From GWC2-37-8 sp964485555 (GTDB lineage: Bacteria > Patescibacteriota > Minisyncoccia > Moranbacterales > GWC2-37-73), in assembly GCA_964485555.1 (NCBI GenBank), contig CAZAJN010000035.1, positions 1-5,784 on the forward strand: a stretch of DNA of 5,784 nucleotides, given 5' to 3'. The notes under the pieces are model-generated. The model did no database searches. It saw only the letters and a program-made list of their open reading frames with translations, and was not told the DNA's origin. The translations under genes were made by a program, and so were the position numbers. Below, one piece after another: positions 1 to 4,935 of this stretch (the stretch's first letter is position 1; each line of letters starts with the position of its first letter).

Positions 1-60
1 AATTTACTGCTTAAAAGGTTTTAACTCATTATCTTTCCCACTTTGGATAGGGAGAGCCCC

Positions 61-98
61 GCCTCGACTCGCAAGACGATTGCTCGTCGATGCGAGGC
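61..98. repeat. GC-rich hairpin element, repeat-like
   Basis: A compound inverted repeat is visible. CTCGCA (68-73) pairs with TGCGAG (91-96), and inside it GACGA (75-79) pairs with TCGTC (84-88) around a TTGC loop. An alternative outer pairing joins GCCTCG (61-66) with CGAGGC (93-98). It is much more GC-rich than its surroundings and has no T-tract, so it is not an intrinsic terminator on either strand. The 9-mer CGAGGCAGG (93-101) occurs in the opposite orientation at 4837-4845, inside another repeat-like element. I infer a dispersed intergenic repeat; copy number cannot be seen here. Confidence 0.5.
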
Positions 99-126
99 AG
101 GTGTCCCGATTATCAACCTCCCCCGA

Positions 127-148
127 CCTCTCCTCATCTGAGGAGAGG
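127..148. repeat. Perfect 10-bp palindrome overlapping the Shine-Dalgarno
   Basis: CCTCTCCTCA (127-136) and TGAGGAGAGG (139-148) are exact reverse complements separated by two bases, giving a stem of 9-10 bp. The flanking pyrimidine-rich CCTCCCC (117-123) and the purine-rich 3' arm resemble the short C-rich/G-rich palindromes scattered between genes in many uncultivated bacterial genomes; that comparison is from memory. In the mRNA the 3' arm is the ribosome-binding region of the next gene, so the fold would partly hide it. Confidence 0.6.
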
Positions 149-151
149 AGG
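141..151 (+). promoter_or_regulatory. Purine-rich ribosome binding site deciding the start at 155
   Basis: The run AGGAGAGGAGG holds two overlapping Shine-Dalgarno matches: AGGAG at 141-145, nine bases before the ATG at 155, and AGGAGG at 146-151, three bases before it. It favours the ATG at 155 over the in-frame TTG at 80, which has no such site and would run through repeat-like DNA. Most of the site lies in the 3' arm of the 127-148 hairpin. Confidence 0.65.
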
Positions 152-154
152 AAT

Positions 155-751
155 ATGGAGAAATTTATTTATATGGATGGATTTTCAAAATATCATTTCA
201 AGGACTTGGGCGAGAGTGAGGATGTGGTCATGGTTCTTCATCGTAATTGGTTCTATCTTTTGCAGCAATTCTTCTTGGTTTTTTTGATTGCCGGAATTTT
301 TTTTGGTAGTCTTGTTTTCATTCCCGTATATTTTCCAAATTTTTTGAGCGGTGTTGATAAGCCCGTGATTTTGTTCGCGCAGAATTTTTTTATGCTGGCG
401 CTTTGGATCTATAGCTTCCTGATTTGGGTTGATTACTATTTTGATATTTGGATCATAACCAATGAACGCATCATCAACATTGAACAAAAAGGGATGTTCA
501 CACGAAAAGTAAGTGAGATGACATATGCAAAAATCCAAGACATTTCCACGGAGGTTGTTGGCTTTATTCCGACCATCATAAATTTTGGAGATGTCAAAGT
601 GCAAACTGCAGGCGAGAATGAGAATTTTGTTTTTCGCACGATTTCCGATCCGTATCACGTCAAAAGTGTGATTGCCGAACTGCAAAAGAAGAGCAAATCT
701 CAATCAGCAGAAAGATTCGGAGAAATGATCAAGGAAAAAATGGAAGAATAA
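155..751 (+). CDS. Bacterial PH-domain (bPH2, YdbS-like) membrane protein
   Basis: The 198-residue product is a small membrane protein. The N-terminal ~30 residues are polar and contain VVMVLHRNWFY just before the first membrane segment (about 33-58). A second hydrophobic segment spans about 71-92, so both termini should face the cytoplasm. From about 93 to 178 follows a bacterial PH-like domain of the bPH2 (PF03703) type: YYFDIWIITNERIINIEQKG, then KVSEMTYAKIQDIS and the INFGDVKVQTAG strand are typical of the family. The tail (179-198) is charged. Proteins of this layout are common single copies in CPR and Firmicutes; their role is poorly defined and probably concerns the envelope, and no enzymatic motif is visible. 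The reading frame is open back to a TTG at 80, but the ATG at 155 has the only good Shine-Dalgarno and gives a normal family N-terminus. The gene lies 42 bases upstream of the LTD-protein gene on the same strand, so the two are likely co-transcribed. No convincing promoter is visible upstream within the window. Confidence 0.87.
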   Translation: MEKFIYMDGFSKYHFKDLGESEDVVMVLHRNWFYLLQQFFLVFLIAGIFFGSLVFIPVYFPNFLSGVDKPVILFAQNFFMLALWIYSFLIWVDYYFDIWIITNERIINIEQKGMFTRKVSEMTYAKIQDISTEVVGFIPTIINFGDVKVQTAGENENFVFRTISDPYHVKSVIAELQKKSKSQSAERFGEMIKEKMEE

Positions 752-778
752 TATTTGTTTTTAAATTGTTTAAATATC

Positions 779-783
779 AGGGG
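779..783 (+). promoter_or_regulatory. Candidate ribosome binding site for the GTG start at 794
   Basis: AGGGG (followed by T) lies ten bases before a GTG at 794. The alternative ATG at 827 has no purine-rich site upstream and falls at the edge of a small hairpin (813-833), and the TTG at 755 also lacks one. The site therefore favours GTG, though it is not a perfect AGGAGG. Confidence 0.45.
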
Positions 784-793
784 GTCAAAAAGG

Positions 794-3259
794 GTGAAAG
801 AAAAAACAACATCCCGCACTTCATGCATGCGGGTAAAAAAATCGCTTAAATATCAAGCAGTATTAGCGCTAGTTTTTGTGGCGCTTTTTGCTTGCCTAGA
901 GAAGGCTGAGGCTTCTTGCAGGGATGGAGCCATGATACATGAGATCTATGGAGGAGGTGGCAACAATGGAGCTCAATATAAGAATGATTTCATCGTGCTA
1001 TACAATTCTTCCAGCGAGGATATTTCCATGGATGGGTGGATGATTCAGTACGCATCAACTTCCGGTTCGTTTTCTTCCAGCAACAGCACAAAACTTGTCG
1101 GAACACTTTCTGCTAGGAGTTTCTATTTGATAAGACAAGCCGCAGGAAATGGCAATGGCGTTGAGCTGCCAGAATCTGACGCTTTTGGCACTGTCGGCTT
1201 ATCTGCAAGTAGTGGAAAAGTCGCACTTGTCAAAAGTGAAGTGGTTGTCAATTCTCAAGATGAGAAAGATTATATTGATTTTGTGAAATATTCCGGCGCC
1301 AGCAACACGAAAAGCGTGCATAGAAAAAACGCGGCATGCCCTGATTCAGATGACTACGAAAATGATTTTGAAGCGCATGCACCTGATCCAAGAAATAGTT
1401 CATTCGAGCAAATAGAGGAAAACATCTGCCAATCCGGAATTTCCATTAATGAGATCTATCCTTTTTCCAACGAAGAATATGTTGAAGTGGTGAGCGAGGA
1501 AGAAGAATCGTGTTTTCTGACTGGGTGGAAAATTAGCGACAAAGCGGGACACGAGGAAAAATTTTCAGATGATGCAGAAATCTCTGAAGGGAGTTTTCTG
1601 GTGCTGGTCGGCAATCTTCATTTGAACAATGATGAAGACGAAATTCATCTTCTCAATGCGAAAGACAAAGAAATTGACAAGCAAGAATACAAAACAAATT
1701 TCAGCACACAGGACAAATCATACAGTTTTTTTGAAGATGGTTGGCGCTGGACCAAGACCCTCACTCCATCAGCGGAAAATGAGGAAAATTATGAAGAAGA
1801 AAAAGATGATTCGCTGCGCTCAGGCGAGTTTTCCAAGCATTTCGGTACGGTTTTTATAAATGAAATTTTGCCTGATCCTGAAAAAGGAACAGATGAGTTC
1901 ATTGAGATCTATAACTCAGGCGACACGGAAAGTGATTTGTCTGGATGGAAGCTTCATGATGCGACAAAAAAGGGAGAATATGAATTTGAAAATCACTTGA
2001 TGATAGGGGCTAAAAAATTTCTTACCGTCTTTGGGGAAGTTTTTAAATTCGCTCTCAACTCCAGCAAAGAAACTTTAACACTGCGCGATGAAGAAGGAAA
2101 AATCGTTTCCGAAATTTATTATGACAAAAGCAAGAAAGGCGCTTCCTACAATTTCAATGGTTCTTCATGGAAATGGAGCAAGTTTCTGACGCCCGGGAAG
2201 GAAAACATTTTCAACAGTGAGCCTTATGGAAAAATAAAAATTCCAGATGAAGTTTATGAAAAAGTATACGCGGATTTTTCCGTGGGCACCGGCGACGCCG
2301 ATGGCGACATTGTGAAAGTCACCTGGGATTTTGGAGATAAGCATAAAAGTTATCTTGCAAAAACACGTCACAAATATGTGAAAAAAGGAACATATGATGG
2401 ATCCGTGAAACTTTCAGATGGTAGTGAGGACGTCGTGCATAATTTCACCGTCAAAGTTGAGGAATTTCCACATCCTAAAGTTAAGATCACAATTGTTAAT
2501 GCTAATCCTGAAGGAAGCGACACGAAAAACGAAACCATCACGATTCAGAATAAATCGAAGAAAAAAATAAACTTGAAAGGTTGGAGCATCGCAACTGGTT
2601 GGAAAAATTTTGTGAATCATCCAATCAGGGAAGATGTTGAGATTAATAAAAACAAATCCAAAGAGCTTACCAGGGAAGTTTCAAGTTTCACCTTGAACAA
2701 TAAAAAAGACAAAATAGAACTGCGCTATCCTGACGGTGAAGTTGCATATAAATTGAAATATAAAAAAGAGGAAGGAATTGAGGAAGGGGAGGTTTATAAG
2801 AAAGTTGAAGGAGGATGGGAATGGGCGCGAGAAATTTCAAATGACAAATTGCAAATTACAAGCAATAAACAAAATCCAATAAACAATTCACAAAACAATG
2901 ATGAAACATCGGGTATTAGTGATCAAGATACAATAAGCAATATTAAAAATGCTGAAATTAGTGAGCAACTATTGGATGTTGAAATAGAAGAAGCGTCATC
3001 GGTCATCAGTAATCAGTTATCAATTAAAACAGAAAAAGAAAATAAATTGCTTGCAATGACCAATGAAGAGATTGAAATTGAACTGCTGAAATTCGATGAA
3101 AATTTTCCTGAGAATGCATTTGTCAAAGAAGTTGATGGAAAATATTTACTGGTTCCTGAATCGCCAGAGCAAGAGCATTATGCCGTAGTGTTTTTGAGTG
3201 AACTGTCCACAAAAACAAATATAGGATTAAATGCGCTTTTGAATTATTTTGAAAAATAA
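794..3259 (+). CDS. Exported multidomain protein: four lamin-tail-like domains plus PKD
   Basis: The product is 821 residues from the GTG start. A signal peptide is clear: basic residues (RVKKSLK), a hydrophobic stretch (about 22-35) and cleavage after AEA near residue 40. Order of the mature protein: LTD 1 (about 43-192, HEIYGGGGNNGAQYKNDFIV and later DGWMIQYA), LTD 2 (about 213-327, INEIYPFSNEEYVEV, LTGWKISD), LTD 3 (about 351-474, INEILPDPEKGTDEFIEIYN, LSGWKLHD, WKWSKFLTPG), PKD (about 477-557, WDFGD at 511-515), a divergent LTD 4 (about 560-680, LKGWSIATGW), a low-complexity N/Q/S/E linker (about 681-747) and an unassigned C-terminal region (about 757-821). LTD and PKD are beta-sandwich folds found in secreted adhesive or DNA-associated bacterial proteins; no catalytic domain is visible. 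No C-terminal membrane anchor, sorting motif or convincing lipobox is seen, so the protein is probably secreted or held non-covalently. Start alternatives are TTG 755 and ATG 827; all keep the signal peptide. It is probably in an operon with the PH-domain gene. Confidence 0.88.
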   Translation: MKEKTTSRTSCMRVKKSLKYQAVLALVFVALFACLEKAEASCRDGAMIHEIYGGGGNNGAQYKNDFIVLYNSSSEDISMDGWMIQYASTSGSFSSSNSTKLVGTLSARSFYLIRQAAGNGNGVELPESDAFGTVGLSASSGKVALVKSEVVVNSQDEKDYIDFVKYSGASNTKSVHRKNAACPDSDDYENDFEAHAPDPRNSSFEQIEENICQSGISINEIYPFSNEEYVEVVSEEEESCFLTGWKISDKAGHEEKFSDDAEISEGSFLVLVGNLHLNNDEDEIHLLNAKDKEIDKQEYKTNFSTQDKSYSFFEDGWRWTKTLTPSAENEENYEEEKDDSLRSGEFSKHFGTVFINEILPDPEKGTDEFIEIYNSGDTESDLSGWKLHDATKKGEYEFENHLMIGAKKFLTVFGEVFKFALNSSKETLTLRDEEGKIVSEIYYDKSKKGASYNFNGSSWKWSKFLTPGKENIFNSEPYGKIKIPDEVYEKVYADFSVGTGDADGDIVKVTWDFGDKHKSYLAKTRHKYVKKGTYDGSVKLSDGSEDVVHNFTVKVEEFPHPKVKITIVNANPEGSDTKNETITIQNKSKKKINLKGWSIATGWKNFVNHPIREDVEINKNKSKELTREVSSFTLNNKKDKIELRYPDGEVAYKLKYKKEEGIEEGEVYKKVEGGWEWAREISNDKLQITSNKQNPINNSQNNDETSGISDQDTISNIKNAEISEQLLDVEIEEASSVISNQLSIKTEKENKLLAMTNEEIEIELLKFDENFPENAFVKEVDGKYLLVPESPEQEHYAVVFLSELSTKTNIGLNALLNYFEK
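813..833. repeat. Small inverted repeat at the start of the LTD gene
   Basis: CCCGCA (813-818) is the exact reverse complement of TGCGGG (828-833), with a nine-base loop. It lies inside the coding frame before the signal peptide core and covers the alternative ATG at 827. It may be a short repeat insertion or a weak translational structure; the stem is only 6 bp, so chance is possible. Confidence 0.35.
2834..2896. repeat. Dispersed-repeat-like AT-rich sequence inside the LTD gene
   Basis: The DNA from ATTTCAAATGACAAATTGC onward contains a CAAATT(G/A)CA-type near-repeat and then AATAAACAAAATCCAATAAAC. It matches, from memory, a family of AT-rich intergenic repeats in bacterial genomes whose translated forms give peptides such as NDKLQIT. 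Here it is in frame and encodes ISNDKLQITSNKQNPIN in the linker after the fourth LTD module. The sequence shows only low complexity directly; repeat identity is inference. Confidence 0.4.
2996..3025. repeat. ATCAGT-type repeat inside the LTD gene
   Basis: The stretch is built from the near-repeated units TCATCGG, TCATCAG, TAATCAG and TTATCA and encodes SSVISNQLSI. The same motif (ATCAGTAATCAGTTATC) is familiar from memory as a dispersed bacterial intergenic repeat, often seen as SVISNQ when translated. It is the second repeat-like block in this linker, 99 bases after the first. Confidence 0.4.
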
Positions 3260-3285
3260 AAAAGGCGATGGAGTTATCCATCGCC
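3252..3285 (-). terminator. Intrinsic terminator of the helical-repeat gene
   Basis: A perfect 9-bp stem, GGCGATGGA (3264-3272) with TCCATCGCC (3277-3285) and a four-base loop, is followed on the minus strand by six T, an A and five more T (complement of 3252-3263). It begins 17 bases past the minus-strand stop. On the plus strand no T-tract follows, so it should work mainly for the minus-strand gene, although its U-tract overlaps the last codons of the LTD gene. Confidence 0.88.
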
Positions 3286-3302
3286 CAGTAAATCTAATGC
3301 AG

Positions 3303-4574
3303 TTAAAGTAGCTGGTTTATTTTACTGCTAGCTATTTCCCTGATTGCGCGGTACTTGCTTTCGCGATAGACTGCTAGCCATTCTTCAAGGTTCAGCTCCA
3401 AGATTGAGTATTTGCTTCTGATAATTTTCCATAACTTATCATGATAAGCTCTCTCAAACTGAAAATGATGGCTTAATTCAGCAAGGTCGTACAATTGTCG
3501 TGGAGTCATCTCGAGTTTATTTATTTCAGTAAATATTTCTCGGATGTCATTTCTGTTGCACTTATTCTCTTTATCTAACAAAATGTGGATAACCCGAAGT
3601 AGCTCATTAAATGAAGAGGCAGTGCGTTTAAGATGCGGATAAAACAGAAAAGCTAGTTCCTCCCTTCTTCGCCACTGGGTCTCGAAGTCATTTCGAAATG
3701 AAATTTCAATCTCGCGGCAGGCTTTTCTGTAATTACTGAAAGAAAAATCCAGTTCGGTTGCTTCAAGGCAAAGCTTCTTTATGTACCAGGTCTTACCATT
3801 TTCAAGAAAAAGCTTTAGCCAGTCATTGAAAGTAGGAATGCACTTTCTTATTTCGGTGATAATCCTATCGTCGCTAAATAGTTTCATGTTGTTACTGATC
3901 CAGAAGGCTAAATCGTATTCAGTCTCAAGGGATCTGTCTATGAGCATATTGGACAATAACTGGTTGAGCTCTGCGCATTCCCATCCGGCAGTGGAATAAA
4001 ATAACTCGCGGAGTTCTAAAACAGAAATATTGCTCAGCTGATCCTTGTTGTATTTTAAGAAATTTCTCTCAATTAATTCTGCCTCTTCTTTTCCAGCTGG
4101 CTTCCGCTCTCTGGGACGCCAATCAATATTCCATAGATATTTGAATTGATCAATTGTTCTAGCTGAAGAAATCATTTTTTTCCAAATTTTTGCCCATCTG
4201 TGACGATTTGGAATGCTCATTTCAACGTGGGAAGCAGACATTATCCCATAATATGATCGTGGGATAGAATTTAAAGCTGTAACGAGTTGCTCGAAACTCC
4301 TTGCTAGCATTTCCATTTCTTCTGAAGATTTCTGTTTCAGGTCTTCAAAATAGGCAACACTTTCATTTATTAGCTTCCAATCATCAAACTTTTTAGCCTT
4401 GGCCACTATTGCTGCAATTAGAGGTTTTTTCAGCTTCTCGTTTGTTCCAGAAAGGAATTCGAGAAGTTGCATCAAAGAATAAGCTTCCCAGAAATTGTCG
4501 CATAGCTTATCCGCGTAAAGATTTAATGCGCCAATGAGTCCGAGAGTATCAACTACCTGCTGAAATTTTTTCAT
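3303..4574 (-). CDS. Unknown all-helical repeat protein
   Basis: I do not recognise this 423-residue protein as a named family. It has no signal peptide or membrane segment and is rich in K, E, L, I, F and W, with a strongly helical pattern. It seems to contain degenerate helical-hairpin repeats of about 30-40 residues. Each starts with a short polar turn, then an aromatic/leucine helix, then a second helix: about 62-93 (KFDDWKLIN), 140-175 (TIDQFKYLW), 184-213 (SVLELRELF), 248-275 (TFNDWLKLF), 320-356 (SSFNELLRV), 357-391 (TPRQLYDLA) and 392-423 (LNLEEWLAVY). The S/T-F-x-E/D-W-L core recurs. This suggests an alpha-solenoid or scaffold, perhaps for protein-protein contacts; that is inference. 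The start is the second of two close ATGs: it lies seven bases from AAGGAG, while the one at 4580 is a single base away. The gene is convergent with the LTD gene and divergent from the TrmB-type regulator, and has its own promoter and terminator. Confidence 0.8.
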   Translation of the reverse strand: MKKFQQVVDTLGLIGALNLYADKLCDNFWEAYSLMQLLEFLSGTNEKLKKPLIAAIVAKAKKFDDWKLINESVAYFEDLKQKSSEEMEMLARSFEQLVTALNSIPRSYYGIMSASHVEMSIPNRHRWAKIWKKMISSARTIDQFKYLWNIDWRPRERKPAGKEEAELIERNFLKYNKDQLSNISVLELRELFYSTAGWECAELNQLLSNMLIDRSLETEYDLAFWISNNMKLFSDDRIITEIRKCIPTFNDWLKLFLENGKTWYIKKLCLEATELDFSFSNYRKACREIEISFRNDFETQWRRREELAFLFYPHLKRTASSFNELLRVIHILLDKENKCNRNDIREIFTEINKLEMTPRQLYDLAELSHHFQFERAYHDKLWKIIRSKYSILELNLEEWLAVYRESKYRAIREIASSKINQLL

Positions 4575-4581
4575 AGCCATT

Positions 4582-4587
4582 CTCCTT
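4582..4587 (-). promoter_or_regulatory. Shine-Dalgarno of the helical-repeat gene
   Basis: AAGGAG on the minus strand lies seven bases before the ATG at 4574 but only one base before the ATG at 4580. It therefore decides the start in favour of 4574, shortening the protein by two residues. Confidence 0.8.
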
Positions 4588-4630
4588 TTTTGATTGGTAT
4601 TTTGTTGTGAAATAACCTTTTGCTAATCAT

Positions 4631-4649
4631 GTTACATATTTATCGTAAC
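4631..4649. promoter_or_regulatory. GTTAC dyad at the minus-strand start point, candidate operator
   Basis: GTTAC (4631-4635) and GTAAC (4645-4649) form an exact 5-bp inverted repeat with a nine-base spacer; the next base pair mismatches and the one after it matches again. It lies immediately downstream of the -10 box, covering the expected start point near 4648 and the first ~18 transcribed bases. A bound protein there could block the promoter. The arms are short, so this is tentative. Confidence 0.35.
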
Positions 4650-4654
4650 GTTGC

Positions 4655-4683
4655 ATTATATATGTAAAACACGAAATTGTCAA
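4655..4683 (-). promoter_or_regulatory. Consensus sigma70 promoter of the helical-repeat gene
   Basis: Read on the minus strand, TTGACA (4683-4678) is followed by a 17-base spacer and TATAAT (4660-4655). Both boxes match the sigma70 consensus exactly and the spacing is optimal. Transcription should begin near 4648, giving a leader of about 74 bases. Confidence 0.88.
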
Positions 4684-4750
4684 TAATAAGCGTCAAGTAT
4701 CACGGTATGGGAAATATGATAAAAACAATAAATTGCCATTATTAAGCAAA

Positions 4751-4773
4751 ATATTGACAAAATAGGTCAATAT
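4751..4773. promoter_or_regulatory. Perfect 8+8 dyad over the -35 box, candidate operator
   Basis: ATATTGAC (4751-4758) and GTCAATAT (4766-4773) are exact reverse complements separated by seven bases. The dyad covers the -35 box and part of the spacer of the regulator promoter. Size and symmetry fit a dimeric winged-helix protein; the adjacent TrmB-type regulator is the natural candidate, as such proteins often control their own genes. This is inference. Confidence 0.55.
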
Positions 4774-4781
4774 GATATAGT
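4754..4781 (+). promoter_or_regulatory. Sigma70-like promoter of the TrmB-type regulator
   Basis: TTGACA (4754-4759) matches the -35 consensus exactly. After 16 bases comes TATAGT (4776-4781), a 5/6 match to the -10 box. Transcription would begin near 4788 and give a leader of about 148 bases containing a second dyad and a hairpin element. The -35 box lies inside a perfect dyad, so repression by occlusion is plausible. Confidence 0.78.
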
Positions 4782-4787
4782 GGAAAT

Positions 4788-4806
4788 GTTGACGGAAAGA
4801 GTCGAC
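4788..4806. promoter_or_regulatory. Imperfect second dyad at the start point, candidate operator
   Basis: GTTGAC (4788-4793) and GTCGAC (4801-4806) form an inverted repeat with one mismatched pair and the same seven-base spacer as the 4751-4773 dyad. The TTGAC half-site is identical and lies exactly 35 bases downstream of the first. It falls at the predicted transcription start. Confidence 0.42.
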
Positions 4807-4820
4807 ATAATAATAAAAAG

Positions 4821-4912
4821 TGTCATCCTGAACTTGCCTGCCTCGGCGGTAGACGGGTTTCAGGATCTAAAGACCTACAAATTCAAGATGCTGAAATAAA
4901 TTTAGCATGACA
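4821..4912. repeat. 92-base two-hairpin repeat-like element in the regulator leader
   Basis: The ends are inverted copies, TGTCAT (4821-4826) and ATGACA (4907-4912), with a 10/12 match when extended. Inside are two stems: ATCCTGAA (4825-4832) with TTCAGGAT (4859-4866), exact, and ATGCTGAA (4888-4895) with TTTAGCAT (4901-4908), one G-T pair. The loop of the first stem holds a GC-rich insert beginning CTTGCCTGCCTCGGCGG. From memory, the TGTCATCCTGAAC...TTTCAGGATCT...AGCATGACA layout is a widely dispersed bacterial intergenic repeat. It has no open frame of its own and lies between promoter and start codon of the regulator. Confidence 0.6.
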
Positions 4913-4935
4913 TCTTAGTTGGATTTGAAAATTGT

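Larger units (their letters stand above)
4581..4935. other. Divergent regulatory intergenic region, no gene
   Basis: No credible reading frame is seen in these 355 AT-rich bases. From left to right they hold the minus-strand Shine-Dalgarno and ~70-base leader, a GTTAC dyad, the consensus minus-strand promoter, a ~65-base AT-rich stretch with no clear signal (4684-4750), the plus-strand promoter with an overlapping dyad, a second dyad, a two-hairpin repeat-like element, and a short leader before the regulator gene. Confidence 0.8.

Noticed and set aside
20..52. Possible promoter (TTAACT ... GATAGG) before the PH-domain gene
   Set aside because: Both boxes are poor and the spacing is about 20 bases; not better than chance in AT-rich DNA.
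80..154. N-terminal extension of the PH-domain protein from a TTG at 80
   Set aside because: It would translate the hairpin elements into a serine/arginine-rich peptide with no family similarity, and there is no ribosome binding site at 80.
185..703. 172-codon open frame on the minus strand
   Set aside because: It lies entirely antisense to the PH-domain gene, whose protein clearly belongs to a known family; its own translation has no recognisable domain.
881..896. Lipoprotein signal (LFAC) in the LTD protein
   Set aside because: Phenylalanine at the -2 position does not fit a lipobox, and a normal signal peptidase I site (AEA before SC) follows.
2996..3025. CRISPR-like or tandem repeat array
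   Set aside because: Units are about 6-7 bases, imperfect and in a coding frame; there are no spacers.
4789..4816. Second plus-strand promoter (TTGACG, 16 bases, TAATAA)
   Set aside because: The -10 box matches the consensus at only three of six positions; the TTGAC is better explained as part of the second dyad.
3303..4935. Toxin-antitoxin or defence module formed by the helical-repeat gene and the regulator
   Set aside because: The genes are divergent and not coupled, the regulator is of TrmB type, and neither protein shows a toxin, nuclease or other effector motif.
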